A DNA stretch of 64,000 bases from Ruminococcaceae bacterium R-25 (GCA_003149065.1 QGFZ01000002.1:434001-498000), one strand, 5' to 3'; shown: positions 52,277 through 61,727, counted from the stretch's first letter. Numbers and translations: made by a program. The notes: a model not told the origin generated them from the sequence alone.

Positions 52277-53146
52277 TCAAATCTTCCCGCAACCTGCTTT
52301 TTTCTCTTTTACATACTTTCTGATTATGATGATAAAGATCGCCAGGAAGACGATCCACGCGATCATAAGAGGAGTGTTATCCAGCAAAGTGAGGAGCTTG
52401 CTGCCTGCTGAATTATCCAGCTTATTCTTTGCATTACTGATCGCAAAGCGGAATGCTTTCTCGAGAGCATCACCGGGATTGGCACCCGTAAGGCTGTTGA
52501 ACTTAAGCACGCCGTTGAATTTCCACTGCGTAGGAGCACGGAGGATCGGATAAGTAAGATCTCCCTGAACTGTACGTACCTTGTTCGTGACATTCTTGAT
52601 TCCGCCGTTAGCTGTAGCACCGGCTTCATCCTTCGGCACTGAATAAACGATTACAAAATATGTTTCATCCGATGCTGAGTTCGAATACTGTTTCATGGCA
52701 TATTCAGAGAAACTGCTTGTATCGCCGGTCTTCCATTCCTCTTCGTATACCGTATAGATCACGGGAGTGATTCCCGTAAGAGTACGGTACTCATTAAGCG
52801 TTCCCAGGAGCTTTTCCTCATCGGCAATAATGTTTGCATTGTCGCAGATCACAGGCTTTGCGCTTTCAGATGCAGCAAGCTTTTCCGCGCTAAGAGGGAA
52901 AGCAATCGATAAAAAGACAGTCAGTATTATGGCCAGAACCGCAGTAATAACCATCGATCTTACGAATGCTTTTTTTGCCTTGGCGAGTGAAGTCTTTCCG
53001 AGATAACGGTCAGAACCGTCATTAGGATCTTCAATCCGGTTTCCGGAATCTCCGTAATAATATTTGGTGCCGTGGATGACATTGCCAATGTTATTGGCGT
53101 TAAAACCACCGCCACCAAGAGAACCACCACCTGATACATGTGGCAT
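52277..53146 (-). CDS. Membrane protein with TPM-like domain
   Basis: 289 residues. Begins with a Gly-rich stretch (SGGGSLGGGGFNANN); a first hydrophobic segment is at about residues 63-85 (VITAVLAIILTVFLSIAFPL) and a second near 262-282. Between them is a TPM domain-like region, ICDNANIIADEEKLLGTLNEY then TLTGITPVIYTVYEEEW, and a strand with FVIVYSVP. TPM domains occur in membrane-anchored proteins, some linked to photosystem repair or stress. GGGAGGA lies 9 bases before the ATG. Function unknown. Confidence 0.7.
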   Translation of the reverse strand: MPHVSGGGSLGGGGFNANNIGNVIHGTKYYYGDSGNRIEDPNDGSDRYLGKTSLAKAKKAFVRSMVITAVLAIILTVFLSIAFPLSAEKLAASESAKPVICDNANIIADEEKLLGTLNEYRTLTGITPVIYTVYEEEWKTGDTSSFSEYAMKQYSNSASDETYFVIVYSVPKDEAGATANGGIKNVTNKVRTVQGDLTYPILRAPTQWKFNGVLKFNSLTGANPGDALEKAFRFAISNAKNKLDNSAGSKLLTLLDNTPLMIAWIVFLAIFIIIIRKYVKEKKAGCGKI

Positions 53147-53328
53147 GATATTTTCCTCCCTTATTCCTACGTGTTCCGCTCTTTAGCAGAACAACCCCAA
53201 CCTTATTCCTAAGCAATATTCTATATTTAGGTGAATGGGTTTTCAATAAAAATCGGTGCCGGCAGGGGGTGCAGAGTACTATTCAAAATCTTATTTGTTA
53301 TCATATTTTCTTATATGGGGAAAAATCT

Positions 53329-53356
53329 TGTAACGTTTTGGGGACTCGTGCGTTAT
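53329..53356 (+). promoter_or_regulatory. ECF-type promoter of the sigma/anti-sigma pair
   Basis: TGTAAC, 16-base spacer, CGTTAT. This matches the TGAAAC/TGTAAC and CGT elements used by group IV sigma factors, so the operon is probably autoregulated. Confidence 0.7.
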
Positions 53357-53377
53357 TAAGGTGAAAGGAGGAAAACG

Positions 53378-53869
53378 ATGCTTTTCGAAGAGATATACGA
53401 GAACTATTTCAAAGACGTCTGCCGATTGAGCTTCAGTCTTACAAAAGATGAAGTATCTGCAGAAGATCTTGCACAAGAGACTTTTGTTAAGGCTTTGGCT
53501 TCGATAGATTCTTTCGATGGTTCAAAAGATATCAGAGCATGGCTTTTTACTATCGCCAAGAACACCTTTTACAGCGAGTGCCGGAAGAGAAAATGGATTT
53601 CAGATGACGAACTCCCTGAAGAGATACCTTCTCCTGAACAGGATTTTCTGGAGGTTATCTCTGATAAAGAAAGAGCAGTATTGATACACAAATATCTGCA
53701 CAGCATGAAGGATCCGTACAAAGAAGTGTTCCATTTGAGAGTATTTGGGGAATTGGATTTTGAGGTAATAGGAAACATATTCGGTAAGAGTGCCAGCTGG
53801 GCCCGCGTCACTTTCTACCGTGCCAAAAACGAGATCAAGAATTATATGAGTGAAATAGGAGAGACATAA
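53378..53869 (+). CDS. ECF RNA polymerase sigma factor
   Basis: 163 residues. Region 2: ENYFKDVCRLSFSLTKDEVSAEDLAQETFVKAL; region 4: LHSMKDPYKEVFHLRVFGELDFEVIGNIFGKSASWARVTFYRAKNEI. No region 3, as expected for ECF factors. AAAGGAGG lies upstream. The anti-sigma gene follows after one base, and an ECF-type promoter is in front, so it likely drives its own expression. The signal is unknown. Confidence 0.92.
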   Translation: MLFEEIYENYFKDVCRLSFSLTKDEVSAEDLAQETFVKALASIDSFDGSKDIRAWLFTIAKNTFYSECRKRKWISDDELPEEIPSPEQDFLEVISDKERAVLIHKYLHSMKDPYKEVFHLRVFGELDFEVIGNIFGKSASWARVTFYRAKNEIKNYMSEIGET

Positions 53870-53870
53870 C

Positions 53871-54497
53871 ATGAAAGTTAAATGCGCAGTAATAAATGAT
53901 CTGTTGCCGTTATATGTTGATGATGTTCTTTCGCAAGAGTCCAGAGAACTTGTCGAAGAGCACATCAAGGAATGCGAGGCGTGCAGGAAAACGCTCGAAA
54001 ACATGACCGGGAAGATAAGCATTCCCGTCAACAAAGAACTCAGGATGGATGAGACAAAGTCACTTAAGGGACTGAAGAAGATAGTCACACGCTACAAAGG
54101 TCTGGCTATTGCGTTTGCCATCATTGCAGTGATTGGGATCATGTTCTCAACTGTCTTGATCATGTGCCGCATTAGTTATGATATTCCTTATGATGGAAGC
54201 AACATAACATTCGACGAGCATGATGACGGTTACTATATTCATTACCATGGCACCGGCGGGATCGCGTACAGCGCCAACGGAACAGGTGTTGACGGAGAAT
54301 GGGAGATCTCTTTCTCACAAACTGCATTTGATAAGATAATCCGCCCGATCTACCGTCACGATGACGATGTGATCAAGTTCGGTTATGAAAAAGCCTCTAT
54401 AACAAAGCTTTCCACGCGTGACGGCGTTGTGATCTGGGAAGCAAATGAGGAACAGATGAAGGCTCATGAAGAATGGCTTAAGGAGCGCGAAGCGTAA
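53871..54497 (+). CDS. Zf-HC2 anti-sigma factor
   Basis: 208 residues. Residues 1-40: CAVINDLLPLYVDDVLS then EHIKECEACRKTL, the HxxxCxxC zinc-finger of zf-HC2 anti-sigma proteins. One membrane segment at about residues 77-102. An outer domain of about 100 residues with a Gly/His/Tyr-rich patch (DEHDDGYYIHYHGTGG) could be a metal or envelope-stress sensor (inference). Directly downstream of the sigma factor gene. Confidence 0.88.
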   Translation: MKVKCAVINDLLPLYVDDVLSQESRELVEEHIKECEACRKTLENMTGKISIPVNKELRMDETKSLKGLKKIVTRYKGLAIAFAIIAVIGIMFSTVLIMCRISYDIPYDGSNITFDEHDDGYYIHYHGTGGIAYSANGTGVDGEWEISFSQTAFDKIIRPIYRHDDDVIKFGYEKASITKLSTRDGVVIWEANEEQMKAHEEWLKEREA

Positions 54498-54564
54498 TAT
54501 TGGGGAATAGGTATTTGTTGTAAAGGAAATACGGGCGGTGTCTTTAAAGGCGCCGCCTGTTCAT

Positions 54565-54662
54565 TTGCACTATCGCACAGGCCTGTTTTTTCGAGCAATA
54601 ATTATATAAAAAAGCCGATTTATATAATTATTGATCCTTTTTGGTCCCCTATGCGATAGCAA
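54565..54662 (+). repeat. Nested inverted repeat after the anti-sigma gene
   Basis: Inner arms CAATAATTATATAA (54596-54609) and TTATATAATTATTG (54620-54633), ten-base loop. Outer arms TTGC-AC-TATCGCA (54565-54577) and TGCGATAGCAA (54652-54662). About 98 bases in all, no coding capacity. It may end the sigma operon or be a mobile palindromic element. Confidence 0.7.
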
Positions 54663-54685
54663 TGCGCCGCTTCAAATAAGCTAAT

Positions 54686-54747
54686 CTTAATGCTACGTTA
54701 ATGTTTGCCTATCTTCCCGTTAAGGATAGGTGGCTATCATATAGCCA
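54686..54747 (+). promoter_or_regulatory. Regulatory region of the ABC exporter
   Basis: Direct repeats CTTAATG (54686), GTTAATG (54697, 11 bases later) and GTTAAGG (54719, another 22 bases) are spaced by helical turns as for OmpR-type regulators. CCTATC/GATAGG (54708-54730) and TGGCTAT-CAT-ATAGCCA (54731-54747) are inverted repeats. The OmpR-type regulator encoded at 56597 is a candidate binder (inference). Confidence 0.55.
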
Positions 54748-54772
54748 TAATCACACGGGAGGATAATTTGGA

Positions 54773-55681
54773 ATGAATGACACCATCTTAAAGATCAGCA
54801 ATCTCTCTAAGACATATGGCGCGAAAAAAGTATTGGACAATGTGTCTTTTGAGATCAAGAGAGGAAAGATCTACGGCTTTATCGGAGAAAACGGAGCAGG
54901 CAAAACAACAGCGATCAGGGCGATCACCGGTTTAAGCCCAATCGAACAGGGTACGATCGAACTTTTCGGAAAATCTGATGAGAAAGGTCTTGTTGAGGCC
55001 AGAAGAAAGCTCGGATGCCTTGTTGAGAAACCTATATTAGAACTGAACAAGACCGCAAGGGAAAACCTTATGTCTTCGCAGCTCCTTTACGGAAACAATG
55101 ACAGTGACAAGATCGACAAGGTCTTACAAAGAGTCGGCTTAGGCGATGTTAAGAATAAGAAGGTCGGCAATTTCTCGCTCGGCATGAAGCAGAGATTGGG
55201 AATCGCACAGTCGCTTATAAACAACCCGGAACTCCTTATTCTCGATGAGCCTGTAAACGGCCTCGATCCGATGGGAATGGTGGATGTCAGAGAACTCCTT
55301 ATCTCTTTATGCAGAGATGACGGGATCACGATCGTTGTCTCATCCCACATCCTTGCCGAGCTCTACCAGCTCGCGACAGATTACATCATCATCTCGCACG
55401 GCAGGATAATCTCCACGTTCTCGAAAACCGATCTTGATGACCTCTGCACGACGCACATCATCATGGAGACCGAATGCAATGACACCGCAGTCGAGATCCT
55501 TGCAGCAAACGGCCTGTGCGGTGTTGATAACGACGAAGGATCGATCATGATCTTCGATAATGTTGATACAAAGGAAGTTGCCGAACTCATGCGCGACCAC
55601 AATCTGCTCGTAACGCATTTGGCAAAGCATGAGAGGACACTTGAGGAATACTATATTGAACTTTTAGGGAGGGGCGCATAA
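54773..55681 (+). CDS. ABC transporter ATP-binding protein
   Basis: 302 residues. Walker A GENGAGKTTAI, Q-loop region, signature FSLGMKQRLGIAQ, Walker B LLILDEPVNGLD and a late His (SSHILAEL). C-terminal extension of about 80 residues as in BcrA-like exporters. Powers export of peptides or antibiotics with the membrane partner encoded next. GGGAGGA upstream. The two-component genes 56597-58950 are likely its regulators, similar in logic to BceRS/BceAB, but the permease is of a smaller type. Confidence 0.92.
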   Translation: MNDTILKISNLSKTYGAKKVLDNVSFEIKRGKIYGFIGENGAGKTTAIRAITGLSPIEQGTIELFGKSDEKGLVEARRKLGCLVEKPILELNKTARENLMSSQLLYGNNDSDKIDKVLQRVGLGDVKNKKVGNFSLGMKQRLGIAQSLINNPELLILDEPVNGLDPMGMVDVRELLISLCRDDGITIVVSSHILAELYQLATDYIIISHGRIISTFSKTDLDDLCTTHIIMETECNDTAVEILAANGLCGVDNDEGSIMIFDNVDTKEVAELMRDHNLLVTHLAKHERTLEEYYIELLGRGA

Positions 55682-56418
55682 TGGGTACTTTATTAAAGTG
55701 GGAGATGAAGCAGACATTCGCTTCAAAATCATTCTGGATAATCGGCGGAGCACTTGTGACGCTTCCCGCACTGATGCTTTTTGCAGCACTCTCATTCGCA
55801 AGCGAGTTTACAGGTTATGACGCTTTCCTTGAAGGATTGAATAACTACAATGCATTCGTTATCTTCCTGATCGGTGTTTTCGCCGGCATACATGTAACAG
55901 GCGCGTTTGAAGGACGTAAGATCCAGTCGGCAGTCATGGCAGGCAACAGCAGATTCAATATTCTCCTGGCAAAGTTCATCTCATACGCAACCGCAGTCGC
56001 TATTTACAGCGTTATCTCAATGGTTATCACCACAGCATTAAGCTTCGCAATGGGCGGTGTTACAGGTCTTGACGGAAGCTTTGCAAGAATGATCATCGCA
56101 AGAGCAGCCGTATTTACAGTTGTCGAGATCGCTTATGCGGCAACATGCTTCTTCGCATCAATGTTCATCAGACACCAGGGCGGCGCTATCGGCCTTAATA
56201 CTGGACTTATGTTGATGTCCAATGTCGGAGCACAGATCCTTCTTAACTTCGACTGGGCAGAGAAGTTCGTAAGACTTACACCTGCAGGACAGTCAATGTT
56301 CATTATCGCTGACATGAGCAACAGCAACATCGCTATGGCACTTGCAACTTCAGTAGTTGCTATCGCAGCAGTTATCGCTCTTTCTTATGTTAAGTTCAGA
56401 AGAGAAGAACTTAAGTAA
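55681..56418 (+). CDS. ABC-2 type permease
   Basis: 245 residues with six predicted membrane segments (LVTLPALMLFAALSFASEF, AFVIFLIGVFAGIHVT, YATAVAIYSVISMVITTA and others). Starts on the stop codon of the ATPase gene (TAATG). No large extracellular domain, unlike BceB, so it forms a BcrAB/ABC-2-like exporter with the ATPase. Probably a homodimer. Substrate unknown. Confidence 0.85.
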   Translation: MGTLLKWEMKQTFASKSFWIIGGALVTLPALMLFAALSFASEFTGYDAFLEGLNNYNAFVIFLIGVFAGIHVTGAFEGRKIQSAVMAGNSRFNILLAKFISYATAVAIYSVISMVITTALSFAMGGVTGLDGSFARMIIARAAVFTVVEIAYAATCFFASMFIRHQGGAIGLNTGLMLMSNVGAQILLNFDWAEKFVRLTPAGQSMFIIADMSNSNIAMALATSVVAIAAVIALSYVKFRREELK

Positions 56419-56443
56419 TATCTGATAGTTAATATGTTCGCAG

Positions 56444-56474
56444 AAGGCGGCTGGATTTATCCGGCCGTCTTTTG
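56444..56474 (+). terminator. Terminator after the ABC genes
   Basis: GGCGGCTGGA and TCCGGCCGTC arms with G-T wobble pairs, then TTTT. Confidence 0.7.
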
Positions 56475-56596
56475 TTTGGATTGAAGTATAATTAAACTTG
56501 TTTGGGGAAGACATTCGAAAATGTTTAATTAAGGCATTTTAGGACATATAAAGGACACATGCACATTGTAGATTATTCCCGTAGGAGGGAATTCTG

Positions 56597-57265
56597 ATGG
56601 CCAGGATATTGATAGTTGAAGACAACGAAGAGCTGCTTAATCTTGTCGCTGATTTTTTCGAGGACAAGGGCTCTTTTGAAGTCGACACCGCTCCTGACGG
56701 CAATCGTGCACTAAGCCTCATCAGCGAAAAAGAATACGACATCGCTATATTGGACATCATGCTTCCCAGTGCAAACGGATTTGAAGTCTGCAAGGCTCTC
56801 AGGGGCAAAAGCCAGTGTCCCATTGTGTTTCTGACAGCTCTCGGAAACGAGGACAACATCCTTAAAGGTTATGAGATCGGCGCCGATGAATATATGGTAA
56901 AACCGTTCTCTCTTAAGGTGCTTTATGCCAAGTGCTTAGCGCTACTCAGCAGGTCTGAAGCAGACCTTCGAAAAGAATTAGTGCTCGAATCGGGCGACAT
57001 AAAACTCTATCCTTTGCGCATGGAAGTTGAAGCCGGCGGACGTGAGATTACGCTCGCTCCCAAAGAATATTTCCTCCTTAAGGTTCTTATGGAGAACAGG
57101 GGGATCGTACTTGGAAGAGACAGACTTTTAGACCTTGTGTGGGGTTATGGATTTGACGGATCAGACAGAGTCGTAGACACCCACATCAAGAAGTTAAGAA
57201 AAGCTCTGGGAACTTCAGGGGATACGATCAGGACTGTAATCGGAGGAGGATATAAGGTCTTATGA
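56597..57265 (+). CDS. OmpR-family response regulator
   Basis: 222 residues. Receiver domain: LIVEDNEELL with the acidic pair, phospho-acceptor Asp53 in AILDIMLP, MVKPFS with the Lys. Winged helix from about residue 125: EITLAPKEYFLLKVL and VDTHIKKLRKALG then TVIGGGYKVL. GGAGGG lies upstream. The histidine kinase overlaps its stop by 4 bases (ATGA). Confidence 0.93.
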   Translation: MARILIVEDNEELLNLVADFFEDKGSFEVDTAPDGNRALSLISEKEYDIAILDIMLPSANGFEVCKALRGKSQCPIVFLTALGNEDNILKGYEIGADEYMVKPFSLKVLYAKCLALLSRSEADLRKELVLESGDIKLYPLRMEVEAGGREITLAPKEYFLLKVLMENRGIVLGRDRLLDLVWGYGFDGSDRVVDTHIKKLRKALGTSGDTIRTVIGGGYKVL

Positions 57266-58950
57266 TAACGGGAAAAACTAAGAGTAAAACCAAAAGAAAG
57301 ACATCCATTGTTGAGCCTAAGTTCGGAAAGATATTCTGGGTAAGATTCCTTATCATGCTGGCGGTGTTTTCGTTAGTTGCAGTCTATGCATGGAAAAAAC
57401 TGGACGATCATGTCGAAGAGATGGTAAACGTTGAATTGTATACGCTCATAGATGACATAGAATTATCGATCAAAGATCTGTACAACACCGATCCTGATTC
57501 AGATGAATATCAGGAAAAACTGGCTGATTTGAAAATATGGATGGCAGTATTCCAAAACCTTAATTACACATATGCAGAAGTAACGGTTGGTGATTTGAAA
57601 CTTACCACTGAAGATGCGTCTTTTTATTCATCGACAAGAAAGGACGATTCCGGACGATCTGTCAGTGATACCTATTTCATAGAAGACATGTCTTATTATG
57701 AACCGTTGACTTCTTACAAGGATGGATTGTTTGATCCAAGAGTTGAATGGGAGCTGTATAATAGCTGGGCAAGGGACCCTTTATTCAGGGAGATGGGTTT
57801 GTCACATGTGGGTAAATATGATTTTTTCGAATCTACTGAACTGTTAACAGCATACATTAACAGAGAAAAACACACTTTTATTCCCGGCATTATCAGAGTG
57901 ACTTATATGGACGAAACATATGAGATCGACTGCACACCTGCCGATACAAAAGGCTACGAAAAGGCAGTCTTTAGTGACGACTGGGAACCGGGTGAAGTGT
58001 CAAGGTGGTTTGGAATATCTTATAAGAATGCTCCTGAGCTTTCTTCGAAAAACATAACGGCGGTTTGCTTTTGTGATCCTGACGGTATTACAAGCTGTTT
58101 GGACAGAAGTGAATTCGAAGAAAAAGTAAACAGTGGTGAGCTGAAAAATCTTACATGGACCATAGGTTACTATATTCCGGAATATAAGCATCCCGATTCT
58201 GTATTAAGATATGCACCTTTTTCCTGTGCACTTATCGTTATCGCATCATTGCTTTCTGCTTTGGCCGCCGCATTAGTTTGGTCAATCGTAAAATACCAGA
58301 AAGAAAAGACCGTCTGGGAGATCTTTGAATACAGGACAAAGACAACCGAAGCAATGGCTCACGATCTGAAGACTCCTTTGGCAGCAATAATGGCATATGC
58401 AGAAAACCTGGAGGCATCTTCCGAAGATCCTTCAAAAGTGCGCGAGTATTCGAAGAACATAAATGAGAAAGTAAGCACCATGGATCACATGATAGGCGAT
58501 ATTCTGTCTTTCTCACGGAGCGAAACGGGTAAGATCGATATCGTAAAAGAAGAATTAAGCATCGCAGAGATTATTAATGAAAGTCTCAGTGCGCTTCCTG
58601 AAATGAAGGCTGATCTGAAGGGCGATGCCAAGATAGAAACAGACAGGAAACTTCTTAAGCAGGCAATAGATAATCTTCTTTCCAACTGCGACAGATATGG
58701 TGATAAAGAAAGCCCTGTGGACATAACGGTAGATTCTGAAAACATTCTCATCATCAATAAAACAGATAAGACTTACGATGATGCAGATTCGCTCAAAAAG
58801 CCCTTTGTAAAAGGCGAAGATTCCAGAGGCGGCAAGGGCACAGGGTTGGGTCTTGCCATAGCAGATAACAACCTCAATATTCTGGGTTATAAGCTCGAAC
58901 TCATATCCGAAAAAGGAATTTTCAAAGCCATAGTGAAGTTTAAGATATAA
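57262..58950 (+). CDS. Sensor histidine kinase
   Basis: 562 residues. First membrane segment about residues 28-46, a large outer sensor domain (47-315) rich in Asp and Tyr, second segment about 318-340. The H-box EAMAHDLKTPLAAIMAYAE has phospho-acceptor His367; N, G and F boxes appear as NLLSNCDRYG, GKGTGLGLAIA. The extracellular part is unlike BceS (which has none). Signal unknown. It acts with the regulator upstream and likely controls the ABC exporter. Confidence 0.92.
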   Translation: MITGKTKSKTKRKTSIVEPKFGKIFWVRFLIMLAVFSLVAVYAWKKLDDHVEEMVNVELYTLIDDIELSIKDLYNTDPDSDEYQEKLADLKIWMAVFQNLNYTYAEVTVGDLKLTTEDASFYSSTRKDDSGRSVSDTYFIEDMSYYEPLTSYKDGLFDPRVEWELYNSWARDPLFREMGLSHVGKYDFFESTELLTAYINREKHTFIPGIIRVTYMDETYEIDCTPADTKGYEKAVFSDDWEPGEVSRWFGISYKNAPELSSKNITAVCFCDPDGITSCLDRSEFEEKVNSGELKNLTWTIGYYIPEYKHPDSVLRYAPFSCALIVIASLLSALAAALVWSIVKYQKEKTVWEIFEYRTKTTEAMAHDLKTPLAAIMAYAENLEASSEDPSKVREYSKNINEKVSTMDHMIGDILSFSRSETGKIDIVKEELSIAEIINESLSALPEMKADLKGDAKIETDRKLLKQAIDNLLSNCDRYGDKESPVDITVDSENILIINKTDKTYDDADSLKKPFVKGEDSRGGKGTGLGLAIADNNLNILGYKLELISEKGIFKAIVKFKI

Positions 58951-58980
58951 TTAAATAAAACATCAGATGAGGAGGCGTTT

Positions 58981-59994
58981 ATGAGAAATTACACTTTAGG
59001 CCGGACCGGCATTACCGTTCCGCAAAATGCTTTCGGAGCGCTTCCTATCCAGAGGATCAGCCACGAAGATGCTGTTAAGTTATTGCGCAAAGCTTACGAC
59101 GGCGGCATGAGATTTTTCGATACCGCGAGAGCATATTCCGACAGTGAAGAAAAGGTCGGATTGGCTTTCGAAGGCATGAGAGATAAGGTGTATATCTCAT
59201 CGAAAACCCAGGCCACCACTAAAGAGAAATTCTGGTCAGATCTGGAGACCTCGTTAAAGCTTCTTAAGACAGATTATCTGGACATCTATCAGCTTCACTG
59301 CGTTGCAAGATGCTACGGTGAGGGCGACGATCTCTACGAGTGTCTGAAGGAAGCTAAAAAGCAGGGAAAGATAAGACATATCGGAATCACTGCGCACAAG
59401 ATCGGTGTCGCTGAAGACATCATTAAAAGCGGTCTTTATGAGACTCTTCAGTTCCCGTTCTCATACTTGGCTTCAGAAAGAGACATTGCTCTCGTCAATA
59501 ACTGCGCCAAGGCGGGCATGGGATTCATCGCAATGAAGGGCCTGTCAGGCGGCCTTCTTACCAACTCCGAAGCATGCATGGCATTCATGAGCGAATATGA
59601 AGCACTTCCTATCTGGGGCATTCAGAGAGAGTCTGAACTGGATGAATGGCTCAGCTTTTTCGGGCGCGAAATAACCATGACAGATGAGATAAGAAACTTC
59701 ATCGAAAACGACAGAAAAGAACTCCTGGGCGAGTTCTGCAGAGGGTGCGGCTACTGCATGCCGTGCACGGTCGACATTACGATAAACCAGTGCGCGAGAA
59801 TGAGCCAGATGATCAGGCGCGCGCCGTCCGAGAACTGGCTTACGGAACACTGGCAGAATGAGATGTTGAAGATCGAGAACTGCATCGACTGCGGCATATG
59901 CAAGACCAGATGTCCCTATGAACTCGACATACCGAATCTCCTGAAGAAAAACCTGAAAGATTATAAAGAGATACTTGCTGGAAAAGAAGTATAA
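58981..59994 (+). CDS. Aldo/keto reductase with a C-terminal ferredoxin domain
   Basis: 337 residues. N-terminal AKR barrel: TARAYSDSEEKVGLAF with Asp and Tyr of the active site, IGITAHKIGVAE. The C-terminal part (about 240-337) has two cysteine groups, CRGCGYCMPC and CIDCGICKTRCPYELDIPNLL, typical for [4Fe-4S] clusters in iron-sulfur AKR-like oxidoreductases of anaerobes. It probably couples aldehyde or ketone reduction to ferredoxin. GAGGAGG upstream. A single gene, followed by a terminator. Confidence 0.9.
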   Translation: MRNYTLGRTGITVPQNAFGALPIQRISHEDAVKLLRKAYDGGMRFFDTARAYSDSEEKVGLAFEGMRDKVYISSKTQATTKEKFWSDLETSLKLLKTDYLDIYQLHCVARCYGEGDDLYECLKEAKKQGKIRHIGITAHKIGVAEDIIKSGLYETLQFPFSYLASERDIALVNNCAKAGMGFIAMKGLSGGLLTNSEACMAFMSEYEALPIWGIQRESELDEWLSFFGREITMTDEIRNFIENDRKELLGEFCRGCGYCMPCTVDITINQCARMSQMIRRAPSENWLTEHWQNEMLKIENCIDCGICKTRCPYELDIPNLLKKNLKDYKEILAGKEV

Positions 59995-59997
59995 AAG

Positions 59998-60030
59998 AGG
60001 CCCCGGAGCGATCCGGGGCTTTATCTTTAA
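59998..60030 (+). terminator. Terminator after the aldo/keto reductase
   Basis: GCCCCGGA and TCCGGGGC arms around GCGA, then TTTATCTTT. Confidence 0.88.
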
Positions 60031-60107
60031 TTTATATTATCACGCGAATATATTATAATATTTATTTGAGAGGTAATAATTATATTACGAGACGCTGGCA
60101 GGTTGTT

Positions 60108-61691
60108 ATGCATACGACAGAATCTTTGAAGCCCGGAATAAGCACAGGCTTTTTTCGAAAAGAGATAAAGATCACATTCAGCAATTTCTTCATTGCTGCA
60201 ATGCTCTATCTCGTGCTGCCTGTCGTAATTTTTTTCATAGGATACCTGAAAATCGTATGGGCTTTGCTGTTTTCGGTTATTACTGTAGGGTGCGCAGTAT
60301 TGTCATTCCTTGATATAGCTAAGAAGAAGCCCGAAAATGCACTTGAAGAGCGTTCAGTAACGCTTAAGGTTTCTTACTTTATATGGCTTGTTCCGTTTGC
60401 CTTGTTTTTCATATATTTAAGCGGTGTCGGCGAGTTTTCGTGGGCTGTCAGCGACCATCGTGTCCGTTACGCGATCCTCAATGACCTGATAAATTATAAG
60501 TGGCCTGTAATCTACGATTTTTCCACGCAGCATAACCCGGTTGTTTCTGAGGCATTGGGCGAGGGGCAGGTTGCGTTCGCATACTATTTTGTTTTCTGGA
60601 TGGTTCCTGCCTTATTCGGAAAGCTCTTTGGCCTTACAGCAGCCAGAATAGTTTTGCTGTTGTGGTCAGCAATCGGATTAATGCTCGTTACCATTGGTGC
60701 GTTGCTGATATACGGGAAACAGTCCAGATTCTTATTCATAGGACTAATGCTTTTTGCAGGGTTTGATGTATTCCCGTATTTCTACAATGAACTAACCGGA
60801 TTCGGAGCTACATGGGAGGACTGGACCTGGCATCTGCGTGTAGTCGGCAATTTCTATCAGCTGATGAATGTATTCCATCAATCGATTCCCGGATGGCTTA
60901 TTACCATCGTCCTTTTATTGTGTACAAACTCAAAATGCGTCGGATTACTAGGCTCCCTTATGTTCTGTTATTCGCCATGGGCGGCAATAGGCATCCTTCC
61001 GATGTGCATCTGCAAATTGGTTGTCGCCAACAAGAATTTGAAGGCCAAGGAAGTCCTTAAGAATATTTTTTCTGTCGGCAATACAATCGTATGCGTCGTG
61101 TTCTTTATATGTTTTGCATCTTTCTATACTGCAAACACAAACTCTGCAACCGAATATGGATTCATATGGACTTTCTATAGTTCATGGAAAACTTTATTGA
61201 TTGATTATATTGCTTTTGTCGTTTTCGAATTTGGCATATGGGTATTGCTCATACACAAAAAATACAAGAAAGACTGGATGTTCTATGCGGCGGTCGCAAC
61301 GATGGTCATACTCCCGGTCTATAAAATGACCCCGCCAAACGATCTGCTCATGAGGGGCTCAATGGCGCCGCTCTTTACGATATCGCTTTATGCCGTGATG
61401 TATGTAACAGACAACTTCAATGAGATGATGGAAAAGGGCAATAAAAAGGTTAAGCCGAGACTTATCGTATTGGCGCTTCTCGTTGCTGCTTATTCCAGTT
61501 TCAATTTCATGTTGACATCAACACTCTTTACAACCATGATATATGCCAAACTTGAGCCTGAAACGGATATAACAACAGGTATTGTTTCTTTCGGCGATAT
61601 TCGTGATGAGGAACATATAGATATGGTAAAGAGGCAATTCTATATATACGATTACGAGGACAGCTTCTTCTTTAAGTATCTTGCGAAATAG
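60108..61691 (+). CDS. Polytopic membrane protein, possible GT-C glycosyltransferase
   Basis: 527 residues from ATG 60108; an upstream TTG at 60066 is possible but has no good ribosome site. Ten to twelve hydrophobic segments, with two Asp-rich loops close to a membrane edge (NDLINYKWPVIYDFS, then WEDWTWHLRVVGNFYQ). The fold is reminiscent of integral membrane GT-C transferases, but I do not see a clear DxD signature. Function uncertain. The methyltransferase gene follows 36 bases downstream. Confidence 0.55.
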   Translation: MHTTESLKPGISTGFFRKEIKITFSNFFIAAMLYLVLPVVIFFIGYLKIVWALLFSVITVGCAVLSFLDIAKKKPENALEERSVTLKVSYFIWLVPFALFFIYLSGVGEFSWAVSDHRVRYAILNDLINYKWPVIYDFSTQHNPVVSEALGEGQVAFAYYFVFWMVPALFGKLFGLTAARIVLLLWSAIGLMLVTIGALLIYGKQSRFLFIGLMLFAGFDVFPYFYNELTGFGATWEDWTWHLRVVGNFYQLMNVFHQSIPGWLITIVLLLCTNSKCVGLLGSLMFCYSPWAAIGILPMCICKLVVANKNLKAKEVLKNIFSVGNTIVCVVFFICFASFYTANTNSATEYGFIWTFYSSWKTLLIDYIAFVVFEFGIWVLLIHKKYKKDWMFYAAVATMVILPVYKMTPPNDLLMRGSMAPLFTISLYAVMYVTDNFNEMMEKGNKKVKPRLIVLALLVAAYSSFNFMLTSTLFTTMIYAKLEPETDITTGIVSFGDIRDEEHIDMVKRQFYIYDYEDSFFFKYLAK

Positions 61692-61727
61692 CTGACAGGA
61701 TCAGAAAAACACTATGGGGAATTATGT

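Noticed and set aside
60066-60107. Upstream TTG start for the polytopic membrane protein
   Set aside because: No ribosome site at a proper distance; the ATG at 60108 gives a normal membrane protein start, although uncertainty remains.
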